From assembly GCF_048771995.1 (NCBI RefSeq), contig NC_133030.1:59304001-59368000 (forward strand): a stretch of DNA of 64,000 nt, in the 5' to 3' direction. A program made the position numbers and the translations under genes. Shown here piece after piece: positions 41,219 through 53,200 of the stretch (its first letter is position 1; the number at the start of each line of letters is the position of its first letter). This stretch comes from Taeniopygia guttata (taxonomy: Eukaryota; Chordata; Aves; Passeriformes; Estrildidae). The notes below the pieces were generated by a model that saw only the letters and a program-made list of their open reading frames with translations, was not told the origin of the DNA and searched no databases.

Positions 41219-41298
41219 GGCCAGGTCCTCAGCTGGGCTGAACTAGCACATTTCCATTGACTTTAATGTCCTTTTTTGCCAGCTGGGAATATGGTCCA
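41219..41298. mobile_element. Decayed palindromic MITE-like element
   Basis: It reads GGCCAGGTCCTCAGCTGG, a central TTCCATTGACTTTAATG, and GCCAGCTGGGAATATGGTCC. The outer parts are roughly complementary (CAGCTGG near each end), and the centre is near-palindromic. A separate GGATTTGGCCCAG terminus at 41333-41342 may belong to a second copy. Confidence 0.5.
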
Positions 41299-41500
41299 TT
41301 CATTTCACTGGTGTTAGGTCAGGGATGGATTTGGCCCAGTACACAGTGGCAGCACAAACCAGAGCACAAGGCTGACGCTTAGGTAGAACCAAACAGTCAC
41401 AGTCTGTCAAAGCATATACCTCTTCCCATTTACTGCTTTCCCCTACCTGTGGATTCAGGAAGACTCATTCAGAAAGTGGCTTCACCCAGAGGTGAGGCTG

Positions 41501-41553
41501 GAACTGTCATTACTGTTCTCAGTCTGAGACCGATGACAGTAATGGACAGGTTC
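41501..41553. repeat. Long imperfect hairpin in SIX4 3'UTR
   Basis: Left arm GAACTGTCATTACTGT (41501-41516) pairs with right arm ACAGTAATGGACAGGTTC (41536-41553) with two single-base bulges. The loop itself contains TCTCAG and CTGAGA, which can pair. It would be a stable RNA stem-loop if transcribed. Confidence 0.75.
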
Positions 41554-42335
41554 TAATTTCAAATCATGCAAAATCACCTCAGTAATAATTTTCAGTTAAA
41601 TAAATCAGGGTGGAATTTGGCCCTGTGTGCACAGGAGCTTTTCATGTATATAGATTTCCAGTGTCTGTGCACTTTCCTTAGCAAGGGCAGATGAACAAGA
41701 GGGTGCATCCCTCCAGTATCGTGTGAGATATGTGTGCAGGGCTCTGGGAACATGAACTGCCCAGTGCTTGTGGTTGAGGAGAATGTCAAATCATCAGAAA
41801 GAATAGTAATTTTACAATTCTGAAAACAAAAATAATGGTATTTTTAAAAGCAAGGATGCCTGAAGTCTTCCTGTATCACCTGACAGTTATTATCTTGAAG
41901 GATATTTTATACCTTAGCTGTATGTTTCATATAATTTAAAACTTGCTTCTTAAATTTCTGAACTCAAGGAGGGGGTGAATCTTCTGGCTTTCAGGATTCA
42001 CATTCAGAGGATATTTGTTCTTTTGCTGCATGTACTGTTTGTCCAGAACTAACCAGTTATTTCTCCAATATGGGTTTTATTGTGCCTTACAAAAAATATT
42101 AAATTTAAGCGGAATGTACGCGTTAGAGGAGGGAATAATCAAGAAGACTTTACTGCACTGTTAGGTGATGCTGCCCCAGAGTGTATCATCAAACATATCT
42201 GTGCTTAATTACCCAACCAAAGAGATCTAAAGTATGTATGTTTGTTGTACTGTAATAGGGGTTTGTGCCTGGACAATTAAGTGTTTTATTTGTATTCTGA
42301 GATGATGTGAACTTATTTTTCTAAACACTATACTG

Positions 42336-42341
42336 AATAAA
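42336..42341 (+). terminator. SIX4: SIX4 distal polyadenylation signal
   Basis: AATAAA is followed within 20-50 bases by a T/GT-rich stretch (TTGTGTAAATATTTCTGTTT), the expected downstream element. The flank TACTGAATAAACTTTATATT is typical. It is the last good signal before sequence of different character, so cleavage is placed near 42360. Confidence 0.7.
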
Positions 42342-42360
42342 CTTTATATTTATACACATC

Positions 42361-43252
42361 TTGTGTAAATATTTCTGTTTGGATGTCATGTGCGGGCTTT
42401 GAATTTTGAGTTGGAAAATCAATCTGAAGTAGCAGCTTGGCTTCTAATGACTTATCATGAAAGGTGATGGCAACTAGGAACTCCTGTGCTTACCAGGGAT
42501 TTGATCTGCGCCCTATTTAAGCAAGAATGAGACTTTCTGCTGACTTGAGGGGGTTTTGTCAGAATTCTAAAATACTAAATTAAAGAACATAAATCTTACA
42601 CCTCATATTGAGCCTACTTGTGTCTCAAACTGAATTTATACCATAATTAGTTAGATGTTATTAAAATCTACTTCCACCTGCTAGTCAGTATTTACTTGTG
42701 GTTCCCATGATATTGGCATGCTTTCTGTGTCAGGGGCTTTTTTGGGTAGGTGTACTTGTATTTTCTAAATTCCTGGTTGTTGAAATTTTTCTTTAAAATG
42801 TTTCACATAGTGTCAGACTTGGTTTTGGCAGCTTTTTGAGAACAGCTTGAAATGTTATGTTCCCCTGATATTAAAGGATTTAAACACATTACCATATTAC
42901 TTCAGATCTGTGTTCCAAGTACCAGGATTGCCTGGTTACCATTTTGATGCCAAAATGAACGACAGTAAATCCAAACAGACTAATCTGTGCAGGTGAAATA
43001 GTTTCCCTCACTGAAGCTATATGTACATTACAGATAATTAACAGCCTGCACACACAGCAGGAAAACACCCTTCTATCCCTTTAAACTGTGTTTAGGGCAG
43101 AGGAAGCAAGGTGAGGTCAGGGAGACTTTGTTTGTTTGTTTTTAATAGATACAGTGGAAAACATGACATTCATTATTTTCTTCCTCACTAAGACATTACC
43201 TTGGTGTTTTTCACCTTTCCCATTGATCGCAGCCGCAGCTCTCTCCTACCGG
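42361..43252. other. Intergenic, downstream of SIX4
   Basis: AT-rich unique sequence without a recognisable gene or repeat. Open frames are short and show no family resemblance. Confidence 0.7.
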
Positions 43253-43680
43253 GAATCCCATTCCAGCCTAGAGAGCATCTTCTCTCTGCTCGGGGCTGAG
43301 CACTGTGAGTCCAATTCCAGCCCGGGGAGAATCTTCTCTCTACTCGGGGCTGAGCACAGGGAGTCCCATTCCAGCCTAGGGAGAATCTTCTCTCTGCTCC
43401 AGGCTGAGCACAGGGAGTCCCATTCCAGCCCAGAGAGCATCTTCCCGTTTGCTCGGGGCTGAGCACTGTGAGTCCCATTCCAGCTCAGAGAGCATCTCCT
43501 CTCTGCTCGGGGCTGAGCACAGGGAGTCCCATTCCAGCCCAGAGAGCATCTTCTTTCTGCTCGGGGCTGAGCACTGTGAGTCCCCTCCTAGCCGAGAGAT
43601 CATCTCCTTTCTCCTCCAGGCTGAGCACTGTGAGTCCCACTCCATCCCAGAGAGCATCTCCCGTTTGCTCGAGGCTGATC
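43253..43680. repeat. 54-bp minisatellite, eight copies
   Basis: Eight tandem units start near 43253, 43307, 43361, 43415, 43470, 43524, 43578 and 43632. The unit contains GAGTCCCATTCCAGCC, AGAGAGCATCTTCTCTCTGC and TCGGGGCTGAGCAC. Unit four is one base longer (CCCGTTTGCTC) and unit eight carries the same variant; units end either CACTGT or CACAGG, so copies were shuffled. Units are 18 codons long and lack stops in several frames on both strands, giving repeated open frames, but the one-base change in unit four shifts the frame. I regard it as a noncoding VNTR. Confidence 0.95.
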
Positions 43681-46600
43681 CGACTCTGCAGCTGCCCAAG
43701 TAAATAATCCAGTTACCCGGGAGCAGCCCTAAGCCAGAGCAAATTTTGCCCAATTCCTGTTTCCTTCCCAGAAGCGGCCGCTTGGCTCAGCCTTTGCTTC
43801 TGCCTGAGCACAGCTGTGATGGTATTTTCCTGCCTGCAGAAACCAAATTCCAAATTGATCTCCGGGCAGCAGCTCTGTGCCAGTTTGAGGATCTAAAGGC
43901 GCCCTTCGAGCTGCCTGGGAGCAGCTTCTCTGGTTTCTGCCTCCCCATGCAGGCAGGGAAGGAGCTCCAGGAGCGCTGGGCTGGCTCCAGCCAATGCCCC
44001 GGGAAGGGATTTCTGGCTGTGCAGCCCCCAAAGGGGCTCTGGATGAAGTGCAGGGCTTTGAGAGCAAGCGAGAAGAGGAAGGTCTCGGCAGCGTATGCAA
44101 ATGTCCAAATTCTCCCCGAGCAGCCACCCATGCGGTATGCAGGATGAATCATGTCCTAACGGAGCGCATTCCTGCTGCTTTGGAGCGCCTCGCAGATGTG
44201 TTCCAGGTCACCCTGGGCGAGAAAACCACACACAGGCACGGTTCCTTCTTCCCTGGCAGCCTGTGCACAGATGGAGAAAGGGGGGACAGCACCTTTGGAA
44301 GGGCGAGCAGCTGGGTCCTTGAGCCCCTGCCTTTCCCACAGGGCCTGGGGATGCTGGAGGGAGGAGAGGGGGCTGCCAAGGCAGTAGCTGGGATGGAGCT
44401 GTTGGTAAGAAGACTCAGGGAGATGGGTGGTTTCTCTTGATCTAGCAGGGAGACAAGCTGAGAAGGGAGACAATGCTGGAAGACAGCACTTATTATCCTC
44501 TATATTTCTCTTGATTTTTCCCTGGTGCCAGATCAGAAGGGGATTTTGCTGCTCCAAGAGGCAGAGGTTGGGTCAGTAATACAGGACTTTAATATGAATA
44601 CTCACAGCTTGGAAAGCAGAGGTCTGCTTCCAGGCTGCATCCCCTGTTGTGATGATCTCTGGCTGCAGAAATCTCTGGGCTGGAATCTTAGGCTAGTATA
44701 TGGATACAGATCACATTTTTAATATAAAAATACATTTTAGAAGGAAAATGATTCCCAGAAATAGGAATTCATCTGCCAAGCAATGTGCACATAACCGATT
44801 TCACACTTAGAGGTGCCAGAAAGTTCAGGAATTAGACCAACAATAAAAAACCAACACACGTGTGAAAAATCTACAGCATTAAAGCCAGATTCAATAAAAA
44901 TAGCACCTAGTTTATATGCCACAGAAGCTGGCACATGCCTGCAAAAGCTGAAGAAAAGAGATAAAATGTTCAGTAGTTGCATGCAGTCCAGAGGAACAGA
45001 GCAGCCCTGGAGCAGTGCTGATGGTTACTCAATAACTCATGTACAATATTCTCCCGTGTAAGTGCTTTAATTCTCCATCCTGCTACTTCTCGGGCAGAAA
45101 GACACACTTTGGAATACTTGAGGCTGATCAATAAGCTTTGTTGTGGCAGCCAAAGTGCTTTGTACGTTATGAAAGGATTCCCTGCATGTTACACCGCATC
45201 ATTTTCTTCCCCGCTCTGCGCGCTGACAGGCAGCGAGCTCGGCGCTCTGGTATCCCTTGCACTGGCTGCAGATGTAAATGCACAGAAATAAAAGCAGCTG
45301 GGAGCAGGCAGCAGGGGAGGGGAGCTGCTGTGGTGTGCCCGGGGCGATGCAGAGCATGGGTGGCACAGGCAGGTTACAAAGCCAGGTCTCTGACTCCCCC
45401 TGTTGCTTTGCCCACTGGCTCAGTCACCTCCTCAGGAGCCCAATCCCACTAGGATGCAACGTCCCATAACAGCAGCAGGAGGAATTGCTGCTGACACCAA
45501 AGCTGAGCTTGCTTCTTTCATTTATTTGTTGTGTTTGCAGCCACCTTCTCATGCCGACCAATAGCCCTGCTGATAACTAGACTGGCCCTGGAGCAGCATC
45601 CCTGAGCCTCCAAGCACTCAGGCTCCAAAAAACTGGTCCTGCCTGGATCATTAGCTCAGGGTGATGCACATGCAGGCCCTGGAGGACTCCAAAGCCACCC
45701 ACTTCCAGATCAGGGCAATCTGAGAAAGGTCTGAGTCATCTCCCACCAAGTCCAAGGAGCTGAGAGGGAGAAATGCTCACAGGAATGAGGATGGGTTAGT
45801 CCAGAGCCTGAGCTGTGCTTGCTCTTGCATGTCCTAAGGCAGTGGCTTCTTAAAAGAATACATTGAGAACAAATGACAATTTGGGTGTTTCTCATGTCCT
45901 AGGGAGATACTGGGGATGTTGCTATTTACTGCTGCTTAATCAAACCAAGGCAGGCCAGGGGATGAGAAGGCAGTTCTAAAAGGCAACACTCAACAGCATC
46001 CCAAGCACATTCACAATGCACATACAAATATACAAGCTGTCTGTATTAAAAAACATTATCTGTTGTGTTGCATGTGTGCAGGTGGAAGTGAGCACTGACC
46101 AGATTAAGCCAAAAAATAAATCTTTTTTTTGAGGTCCACTGTGAAGTTGTGCAAGAGGTGCAGCCTCTTCTCCTTCTTGCAAGCAACATGTATTAGAGCA
46201 CAGTCCCAAAACTCCACCACAGGTTCAGATTTCTGACCTACTGCTGCTAAACTTGTCCCCTTGCTCAGAGCCTGTGGCAGAAGAGCAGCGGAGGCAGCAG
46301 GGGCTGACTGCCCTGTTAGTGCTGCTCTTGGAGGAGAGGCAGACTCCAACACTGTCAGCAAGAGAGAGAGCTGCAAACTCCAGGGAAGTGACACCACCTG
46401 CATGTGGAAGGATTTAGGCACATCACACCCCTGGGTGGGGAGTCACATCAGTTTCTGAGGGCTGCTACTGCATTTCTCCTCCTCTTCACTACTAATGTAG
46501 TGCTGTTCTCCCCAGAGCCTCAAAACACACTGAGGTGTTTTCACTCCTTACATCACCCTCAGGGCTTGGTGTCCCCAGTTTTGCCAAGAAAGCAATGAAC

Positions 46601-49600
46601 TCCAGACCAGAAAAGTACGACTCTCTTTCAGACATCTGCCCACGAGGACAAGGGCTGGGTGCAAGAACACAGCAGACCCAGCCTCCAGATCAGTGAGCTC
46701 TGAAGGGCTTCAGCTGAGCCCCTCTAGCTCTTCCCTGTGTGGATTTTTTAGCTTGTGAGCTCCCCAGGACCCTCCAGATAAATTCCAAGTGAGATGTTTA
46801 AGGCCTGCTCTCATTTGCCTTCTTTCTCTCAGCCCTGAGGATCTCTTGATATGAGGTGGGACGCAGGACTTCCAAAAACAGCAGTACCTGGCAGCAGGCT
46901 GTTGATAGCAGCCTATTTCAAGGTCTGGCTTTATCAGGGAGGGCCTGGAAGTGCTCCCAGGAGCACAGGGCATGCTGCACATTCCAGGCACAGTCGCCTT
47001 GCCCTGACCAGCAGTGCTGCAGGGTGCCTGGTCCCAGGGCAGAGATCACACAGCACCAGCCATGGCTCCAGGACAGGTCACTGGCCCAGTACAGAGGTGC
47101 CAGGACATTTGGCACCTCCTGCTGTGGTTAGCAGGTCTCAGTAAATCCCTTATGGCCTCAGTTTCTTGTAGCTACTGTGGGGTTTTTTTCTCTTGTGCAA
47201 ACCAAAGGCAGAGTTAACCTGACCCTCAAGCCAGGAGAGCTTCATCCCATTCCTTTGGAAAAGTCAGCTCCAGCAAATGAAACCACTCAAGCAGTTGCTC
47301 AAGTTTGTGTTTGTTACCCAGTAATGGGAGCAAGTATTGCTCAGCTGTGCATGGTCAGAAATGCTCCTGTTCCTTCCAGATTTCTTTACCAAGATCTGAG
47401 TCTTTTTCACTTGGATTTTTGATCAGTTTGGGTTACAAAAGCAAGTCTTGATTAAGGTGAATGATGCTCATGACAAACAAGGAATAGTCACTTGGTGGTG
47501 CCCTGGAGGACCTGACCCTCAGATTAAAGTACAGTGTAGAGCCTATTTCTGTTCATCTCTTAACTATTCTCAGTTATTAGGGTCTTATTCTAAGTTATTA
47601 GGATCTTTCTAGAAGCCATAATAAATGAATGTGAAATAAGCAGCTGTTTTGAGCATACTCATGACACTGGAAAGCAGTAGGAGAGCTACATGTAAGCCCA
47701 AAACTAGAGAACACTCCTGCTCAGGTTTTACCAGAGCCACATCCAGTGAAAGAAATGCCTCCTGTCCTGCAGACTCTGCTTCCAGCACAGGCACCACAAG
47801 ATCCCATGTTTCAGGATCCAGGTCTCCACCCTGTGAAACTCATGCAGAATCATCAGTTCATCTGTATTTAATAAGCAGACCCTCTTCCAAAATCTAAGAT
47901 GTCCCTGCAAACACTCAGCTGTGCTGAGTACAACCACTTGATCAAGAAATCACTTTGATCACTTTGATCAAGAGATGGTGGCATTTTGACCTGGAAGCAC
48001 AAGACAATCAGAGTTTCAGAACTATTTCCCACCCACCCTGCAGAGACTTTGCCCAGATCACATTTCCCCAGTTCATTGGGGCATGGAACAGCACCAAAGG
48101 CTGGAGGATGCCAAGCTGTGTCACCTCTGATGGCTCTTTTCTTTCCAAGCAGAGTATCATGTCATCAAAGGCAACGAGGCTGGCACGACAGAATTTGAGA
48201 ATCCCACTTTATAGCTGGTAGAAATTGAATCCAAACAAGTCTGTCAGTAATGATATATTCCACGCAATGCAGGATTGAAATCTCCTGGCTCCAAGTCTCA
48301 ATCTTATACTTAAGCAACAATCTGATTTGTCAACTTTCACAATTTATGGACTTTGCAATATTTAGTAGATGGTGAGAGAGGGGAAGAAGGCAAAGGAGTT
48401 ACAGCCACAACTTCCTGCTCAACTTCATTCTTAAGTTCCTGGTTTTAAAACACAGAAATAAATTTGGAGATACTGAAGGTCTCCAAGCAGAATATATATA
48501 ATTTTGAGTGTATCCCATCTATCTAACTATCTGCATTTTATCTCAAATCTGGTGTTACCTCATGCACTCCAAGCCTTTGGGTCTGATAGCACTTTGTGCA
48601 ACAAGACACTTCAGGAAAATAAACAAGGGTCTAAAATAGGTGCTGTTTTAGAAATAAAACTAGTAAATGGTCTAGAAATTCAAGAGAATATTTATCAAAG
48701 CTGCCTCTGGGCCCAGATTTCCATAAATTCAAAATTAGACTTTTGAATTAATTTTCTAGACTATTGCAATATAATCAGTAAAGCTAATACCTGATTAAAA
48801 AAAAAAAAACTCAGTATAACTCAAGTAAGAGACACATTTCACTGACCTAAAAACAACCCCCGCAAAAGTAGCATACAAATGCATTTCCTAAAATCAGCAC
48901 TGTAAAAGCAGTTCTGTTTTTAAGGAATTCAAGCAAATTCATGCTACATCCCTGTGTAACACAGGCAGGATTTCCAGAACATCCAGCTCCTGGCAGTTCT
49001 CAAGACTGGCAGCACAGACCATTCCACACACCTCAATACATGTCTGCACACAAACTGCATTTTGGTTATCCAGAATTAGCACAAAGCAAATGGCTCCCAG
49101 TTGCAACAAATGGTTTTCAGCTCAGTTATCACCCATAGCAAGGACCAGAGGAACCTTCAAGGGCTGCAAGAAAGGAGGCAGAAAAGGGAGAGAAACCTTC
49201 TTGAAGTGCCTTTTATTAGCTGCCACCCTCAGCCCTGGCCCAGGAAAAATCCAAAGTGTTTGTTCCCCCAGACAAACAAAATTAGTTTGGGGATTTTTAT
49301 CCGTTGCAACCTAACAAGGTGTTGCAAGAAGAAAAATCACTGGGCTGCTCAGCTCATTCTGCCTCTCAAAGTTTTGGCCTAAAACAGAAATTTGAAAGGC
49401 TAATAGTAGTCTTCCTTCAGTCCTGACTATAATGAGTGTTTAAATGTTCCAAAAACTTGTATTTTTGCAAAATAATGGGAAGCACAAAGAGAAAGATGAG
49501 TTATACTTTGTTTTTCAAGCCCTACTCAGAGGCAGTTTGAACTGTAACTATCCCAAGATTAGCTGATGTTAACCACTTGGAACCAAAAGTCCAGTTCCTA

Positions 49601-49739
49601 AATATCTGGATTTACAACTCCCCATCAGTACAACAACAGTAACAGCAATTCCCTCCTCCATGGCAAGAGGCACAGCCAGGCTGGAGTTCACCCACCTGGA
49701 ATAGCACAGTCAAAATACTGAGACCCTACTGATCAAACA
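43681..49739. other. Intergenic, no gene recognised
   Basis: Mixed composition with moderately GC-rich parts (43700-44450, 45200-47200) and AT-rich parts between. Several open frames of 60-150 codons exist, for example 43994-44440, but none has a recognisable domain, and they overlap others on both strands. No clear CR1 copy was seen in this stretch. A cluster of TGATCA palindromes is at 47936-47975. Confidence 0.65.
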
Positions 49740-49885
49740 CATTTATTTATTCATTTATATAAAATATTTATTTAAATTGATAGTATATATTTATATGTAT
49801 TATCTATTATGTTTTCATATGTAACATGTATTTATATTATGTACTCTGAATACATTATTTGATATTATATATACATAATATATGA
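49740..49885. repeat. AT-rich low-complexity block
   Basis: About 145 bp made almost wholly of A and T, with TTTATTTAT, ATATATATT and TATTATGT motifs. It may be a decayed microsatellite or a matrix-attachment-like region. Confidence 0.85.
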
Positions 49886-50117
49886 AACTTTCAGCTTACA
49901 CAGATGACTGCTCAGAATTGTCCTGGGTGCTCAATCTCTCCCTAAGCTGTGCCAATGCCTCCCACCTCCCTGTCCCTGCCCACCTCCTGCACACTGGTAC
50001 CAGGAGCAGGGCATGGCAAGAGAACTCTGTCCTTCTGCCCTTTACCTCCCTACATCAGTGACATTTGACCAATTCTGCTCCTCTCCAGTCCAATGCAGAC
50101 AAGGGAAAGTTATTTTT

Positions 50118-50255
50118 CACAGAAACACAGAATGGTTTGGGTTGGAAGGGACCTTAAAACTCATCTCATCCCATATGTGGGGACACTTTCCACCAGACCA
50201 GATTGCTCCAAGACCCCATCCAACCTGGCCTTGAGCACTCCCACGGATGAGACAT
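50118..50255 (-). mobile_element. CR1 LINE fragment, minus strand
   Basis: On the plus strand CACAGAAACACAGAATGG (octamer tail) is followed by GGGTTGGAAGGGACC, GGGGACACTTTCCACC, GACCAGATTGCTCC and CATCCAACCTGGCCTTGAGC. It is the 3' 140 bp of a CR1, truncated at its 5' end near 50255. Confidence 0.92.
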
Positions 50256-53200
50256 TTTAGCTGTCAAGAGGACAACTCTTTACCAGTGGTGATGCAGGCA
50301 AGGCTGGACACTGCTTTACCTCCTGGTAATGCATTTTAAAAGCCATTCTTTAAACAACCTGCTCCTTTTATTGTCTGTCTCCCAAATCCACCAGCACAGC
50401 TACAACACTGTCCCCCCACCTGGGCTCCCACTGGGTGTCACTGACCCACCCAACAGAGCTGTCACAACTTTTCTGAGCAGCCACTTCTACCAGCAAAGAG
50501 ATCACTCTCACAAATCACTGCCTGGAAAGTCTGTGTGGTATGTGGCTTAATTTTCTTTTCCATAATATGAAATCCAATCTGAAATGCACAGATTAGTTTA
50601 CTAATCTGTGTAAATCCTATTAATAGCACTTACGCTGCTGTGCTCCCATTCACATTCTAACAAATCTGCTTGGACTGGCTTGGTTTTCCCTCATCTCCTG
50701 CAAGATCTTCACACCTGGTTGCTGTCACGTCTTCACAAAATAGCTGGCCACAAATGGAAACTTGTGCTTTGCAGTCATCTCTTATATTTTAATTTGTGTC
50801 CCGTGGTCTATCATGTTCTGGATCAAAGCATTAGTGCTGTAAATCACCGTGGTGCCATCGAAGCTAAAGGGATTATACAAAGGATCACACAGCTCCAGTG
50901 GGGAAGGGCAGAGCTTGTGCCCTCCTCTCCCCCAGCATCACCAGCTTCTGTGCCTGCTCCAGCTGCATCCTGCCCCTCACAGCTCCACTGGCATCCCAGT
51001 GACTCCATCCTGCCCTGGGCAGCTGGCCCAAAACTGGCCCACACACCAGCAAAGGGAGGAGCTAATGGACCATCTCTGGAGCCACTGGATGTGTTCACAG
51101 CAGCCCCACACACATCCCCTCATCACCTGTGGGTTTAGGGTGGCACACCTGGCACCTGGGCTTGTTCCTGGCAGAAGGAGCAGCCTCACTGGCAGCTGAG
51201 TGGGCTACAATCCCCCGAGCTCAATGTGGGCTCTCCAAGAGAATGCACCTCTGTTCTGCTGTAGAATAAACCATTCTCTGCTTGAAACAACAATATTTAC
51301 TTTTCCTGTAGTGGATTCCAGTGTCTCCCTGTGTCACACTCACGGTGAGAGGGGTCAGAACCAGGAGAGGAGGAGAGCAGGGCTTGCATGCCTGGCTCCA
51401 ACTTCCTAATTAAGCTGTGCATTAATTAGCTAATCCACCTCCACACTCTGTCCCTTGCATTTCATTTCAGCACTGTCCTGGAGTCCTTGTAACCGAGCAC
51501 CTTCCACAGCCTCAGCCTGTCCCACAGCATGCCAGCTCCATGGAGAGCCAGGGCCATGCTGTTCCCCTGAGCCGAGGAGTCCTTGCCCTTGGGCCAGGCT
51601 GGAATTTGCCAAAGCCAGCCCTTGGGAAGGGCTCTGAGCTGCTGTCACTCCTGACTTGTGCCCTTGCACCCTTCTGGCACCTGCCAATGCATTCATGCCT
51701 CTTGTGCCAGGCAGGAGAGGGTGGATGCAGGATAGGAAGACACCCTGCCAGGAAAGAAGCTCCCCAGAACTTACCAGATGGAAGGTTTTAATGGAGAACA
51801 GAACATGGATACTCTCAGGTGATGAGGGGGAAAAGATCAACTCTAGATTGTTAAAAGGAATGGATTTGAGTTAAAACTGCTTTTACACAAGTTCATGGCA
51901 GGACAAACCCACTCATGGTCTCCCTGCCAAGGGATCCTGCTCCTTGCATGAGTCTGTTGGCTGCTTGATTCTCACCAGCTCTCCCCAGTTCCCAGGGCCA
52001 AGCCCTGAAGTGCTTTCTCTAACCTCAATAAAAAGGCCAGACTGACAGTGCCAAGACAGTTCCAGCACAACCTTGGATACATTTCCAATGGCTTTTCTAC
52101 CAGGGTGTGAAACTAATTATTAACGTAAAAGATTTGTGGCTTTTCTCTTTCCTTCCCTGAAGCCAAAGGTAGAGGCAGTTCAGCTGCCTCTACCACCCAT
52201 CCAAAAGCATTTGGATTTTCTCTCATCACTGTAGAAACTTTTCAAGGTCTACAATGCTTCACTCTCTCCTAGTTTCCCTTAAAATGGTTTTAAAGTTTTA
52301 ATTACCTGAATAATTTGTGGTGCTTTATTAGAGTGTTAGCTCAGGAATTGTTTGTAATACCTAGTTTTGTGGAAGAAACATTTTAAAAGCATTACCCACA
52401 CTGAAGAAATTTCCTCCAAATTCTCTTTTACAAGTGGTTCTTACCTGTTGCCTGTGTTAAAGCTTGCCTGTGAAACAGCTCTTTGTTTACAGACCTTTAA
52501 TGTCTTGGTAAAGGTTCCAGTTGTGAGATATTAAAATGCCACAAAGAAGAAAAAATTAAACCAAAAAAAAATAGGAATTTTCAGAGTGAGAGGGACAACC
52601 AGCCAAATACAATATGTGGCCAGACAGAGTCAGAAGTGCTGGCTGCAGAACAAACCCAAGAGGCATCAGGAAAACTGCCCCAGCCACGGTGGGAATGGTT
52701 CACTAGGAAAAGGAATGTACAAAACAAAATGGGGGGAAGATCCCCCCCTTCCTCTTCTGCCCAAAACATCATCTGACACCGATGCCTCCGGTGCAGGCAA
52801 ACGTGCCACTTGGGAAGGGCAAACAGGAATTTTGTCTTTGGTGCCCAGCCTGCCCCACCCTCTGCAGGCAGACCTTCGGAAAAGTGGTGTTTAAAATAAA
52901 AAAGGGTGAGATAAGAGAAAGGGAACAGCCCATCTCAGCCCTTTGTGCTTCCACAAAGCTCCTTTGTAAAATGAGTGTGATTTCTATCACCCTTGCTGCA
53001 GAGCACCGTGTGCTGGAGACCTTGTCCCAACATCGAGCTCCTGTGTGCTCACAGCCAGCCTGTGCTCCTTTTCCCCCTCTTTCCTCTTGGATGTGGCTCT
53101 AGGGGACAGTCACCATCCCTCTCTCTCCCTGCCTTTTCTGCACAGCCTGACCAAGCTGTGCTGGAGGTTGGCCTGCAAAGAGTTCCTTGTCCTTGAGGAC

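Larger units (their letters stand above)
37370..42360 (+). other. SIX4: SIX4 3' untranslated region
   Basis: After the stop codon there is no other recognisable gene until the AATAAA at 42336. I take the 5 kb as SIX4 3'UTR, in line with the long 3'UTR of vertebrate SIX4. It has G/T homopolymer-rich parts, many ATTTA-type motifs, a CTTT microsatellite at 40411-40435, and three decayed palindromic elements (38556-38620, 40663-40725, 41219-41298). A possible proximal poly(A) signal AATAAA is at 38522-38527. Transcript data would settle how much is used. Confidence 0.7.

Noticed and set aside
43994-44440. 148-codon plus-strand frame downstream of the minisatellite
   Set aside because: Overlaps three other open frames on both strands; no domain seen.
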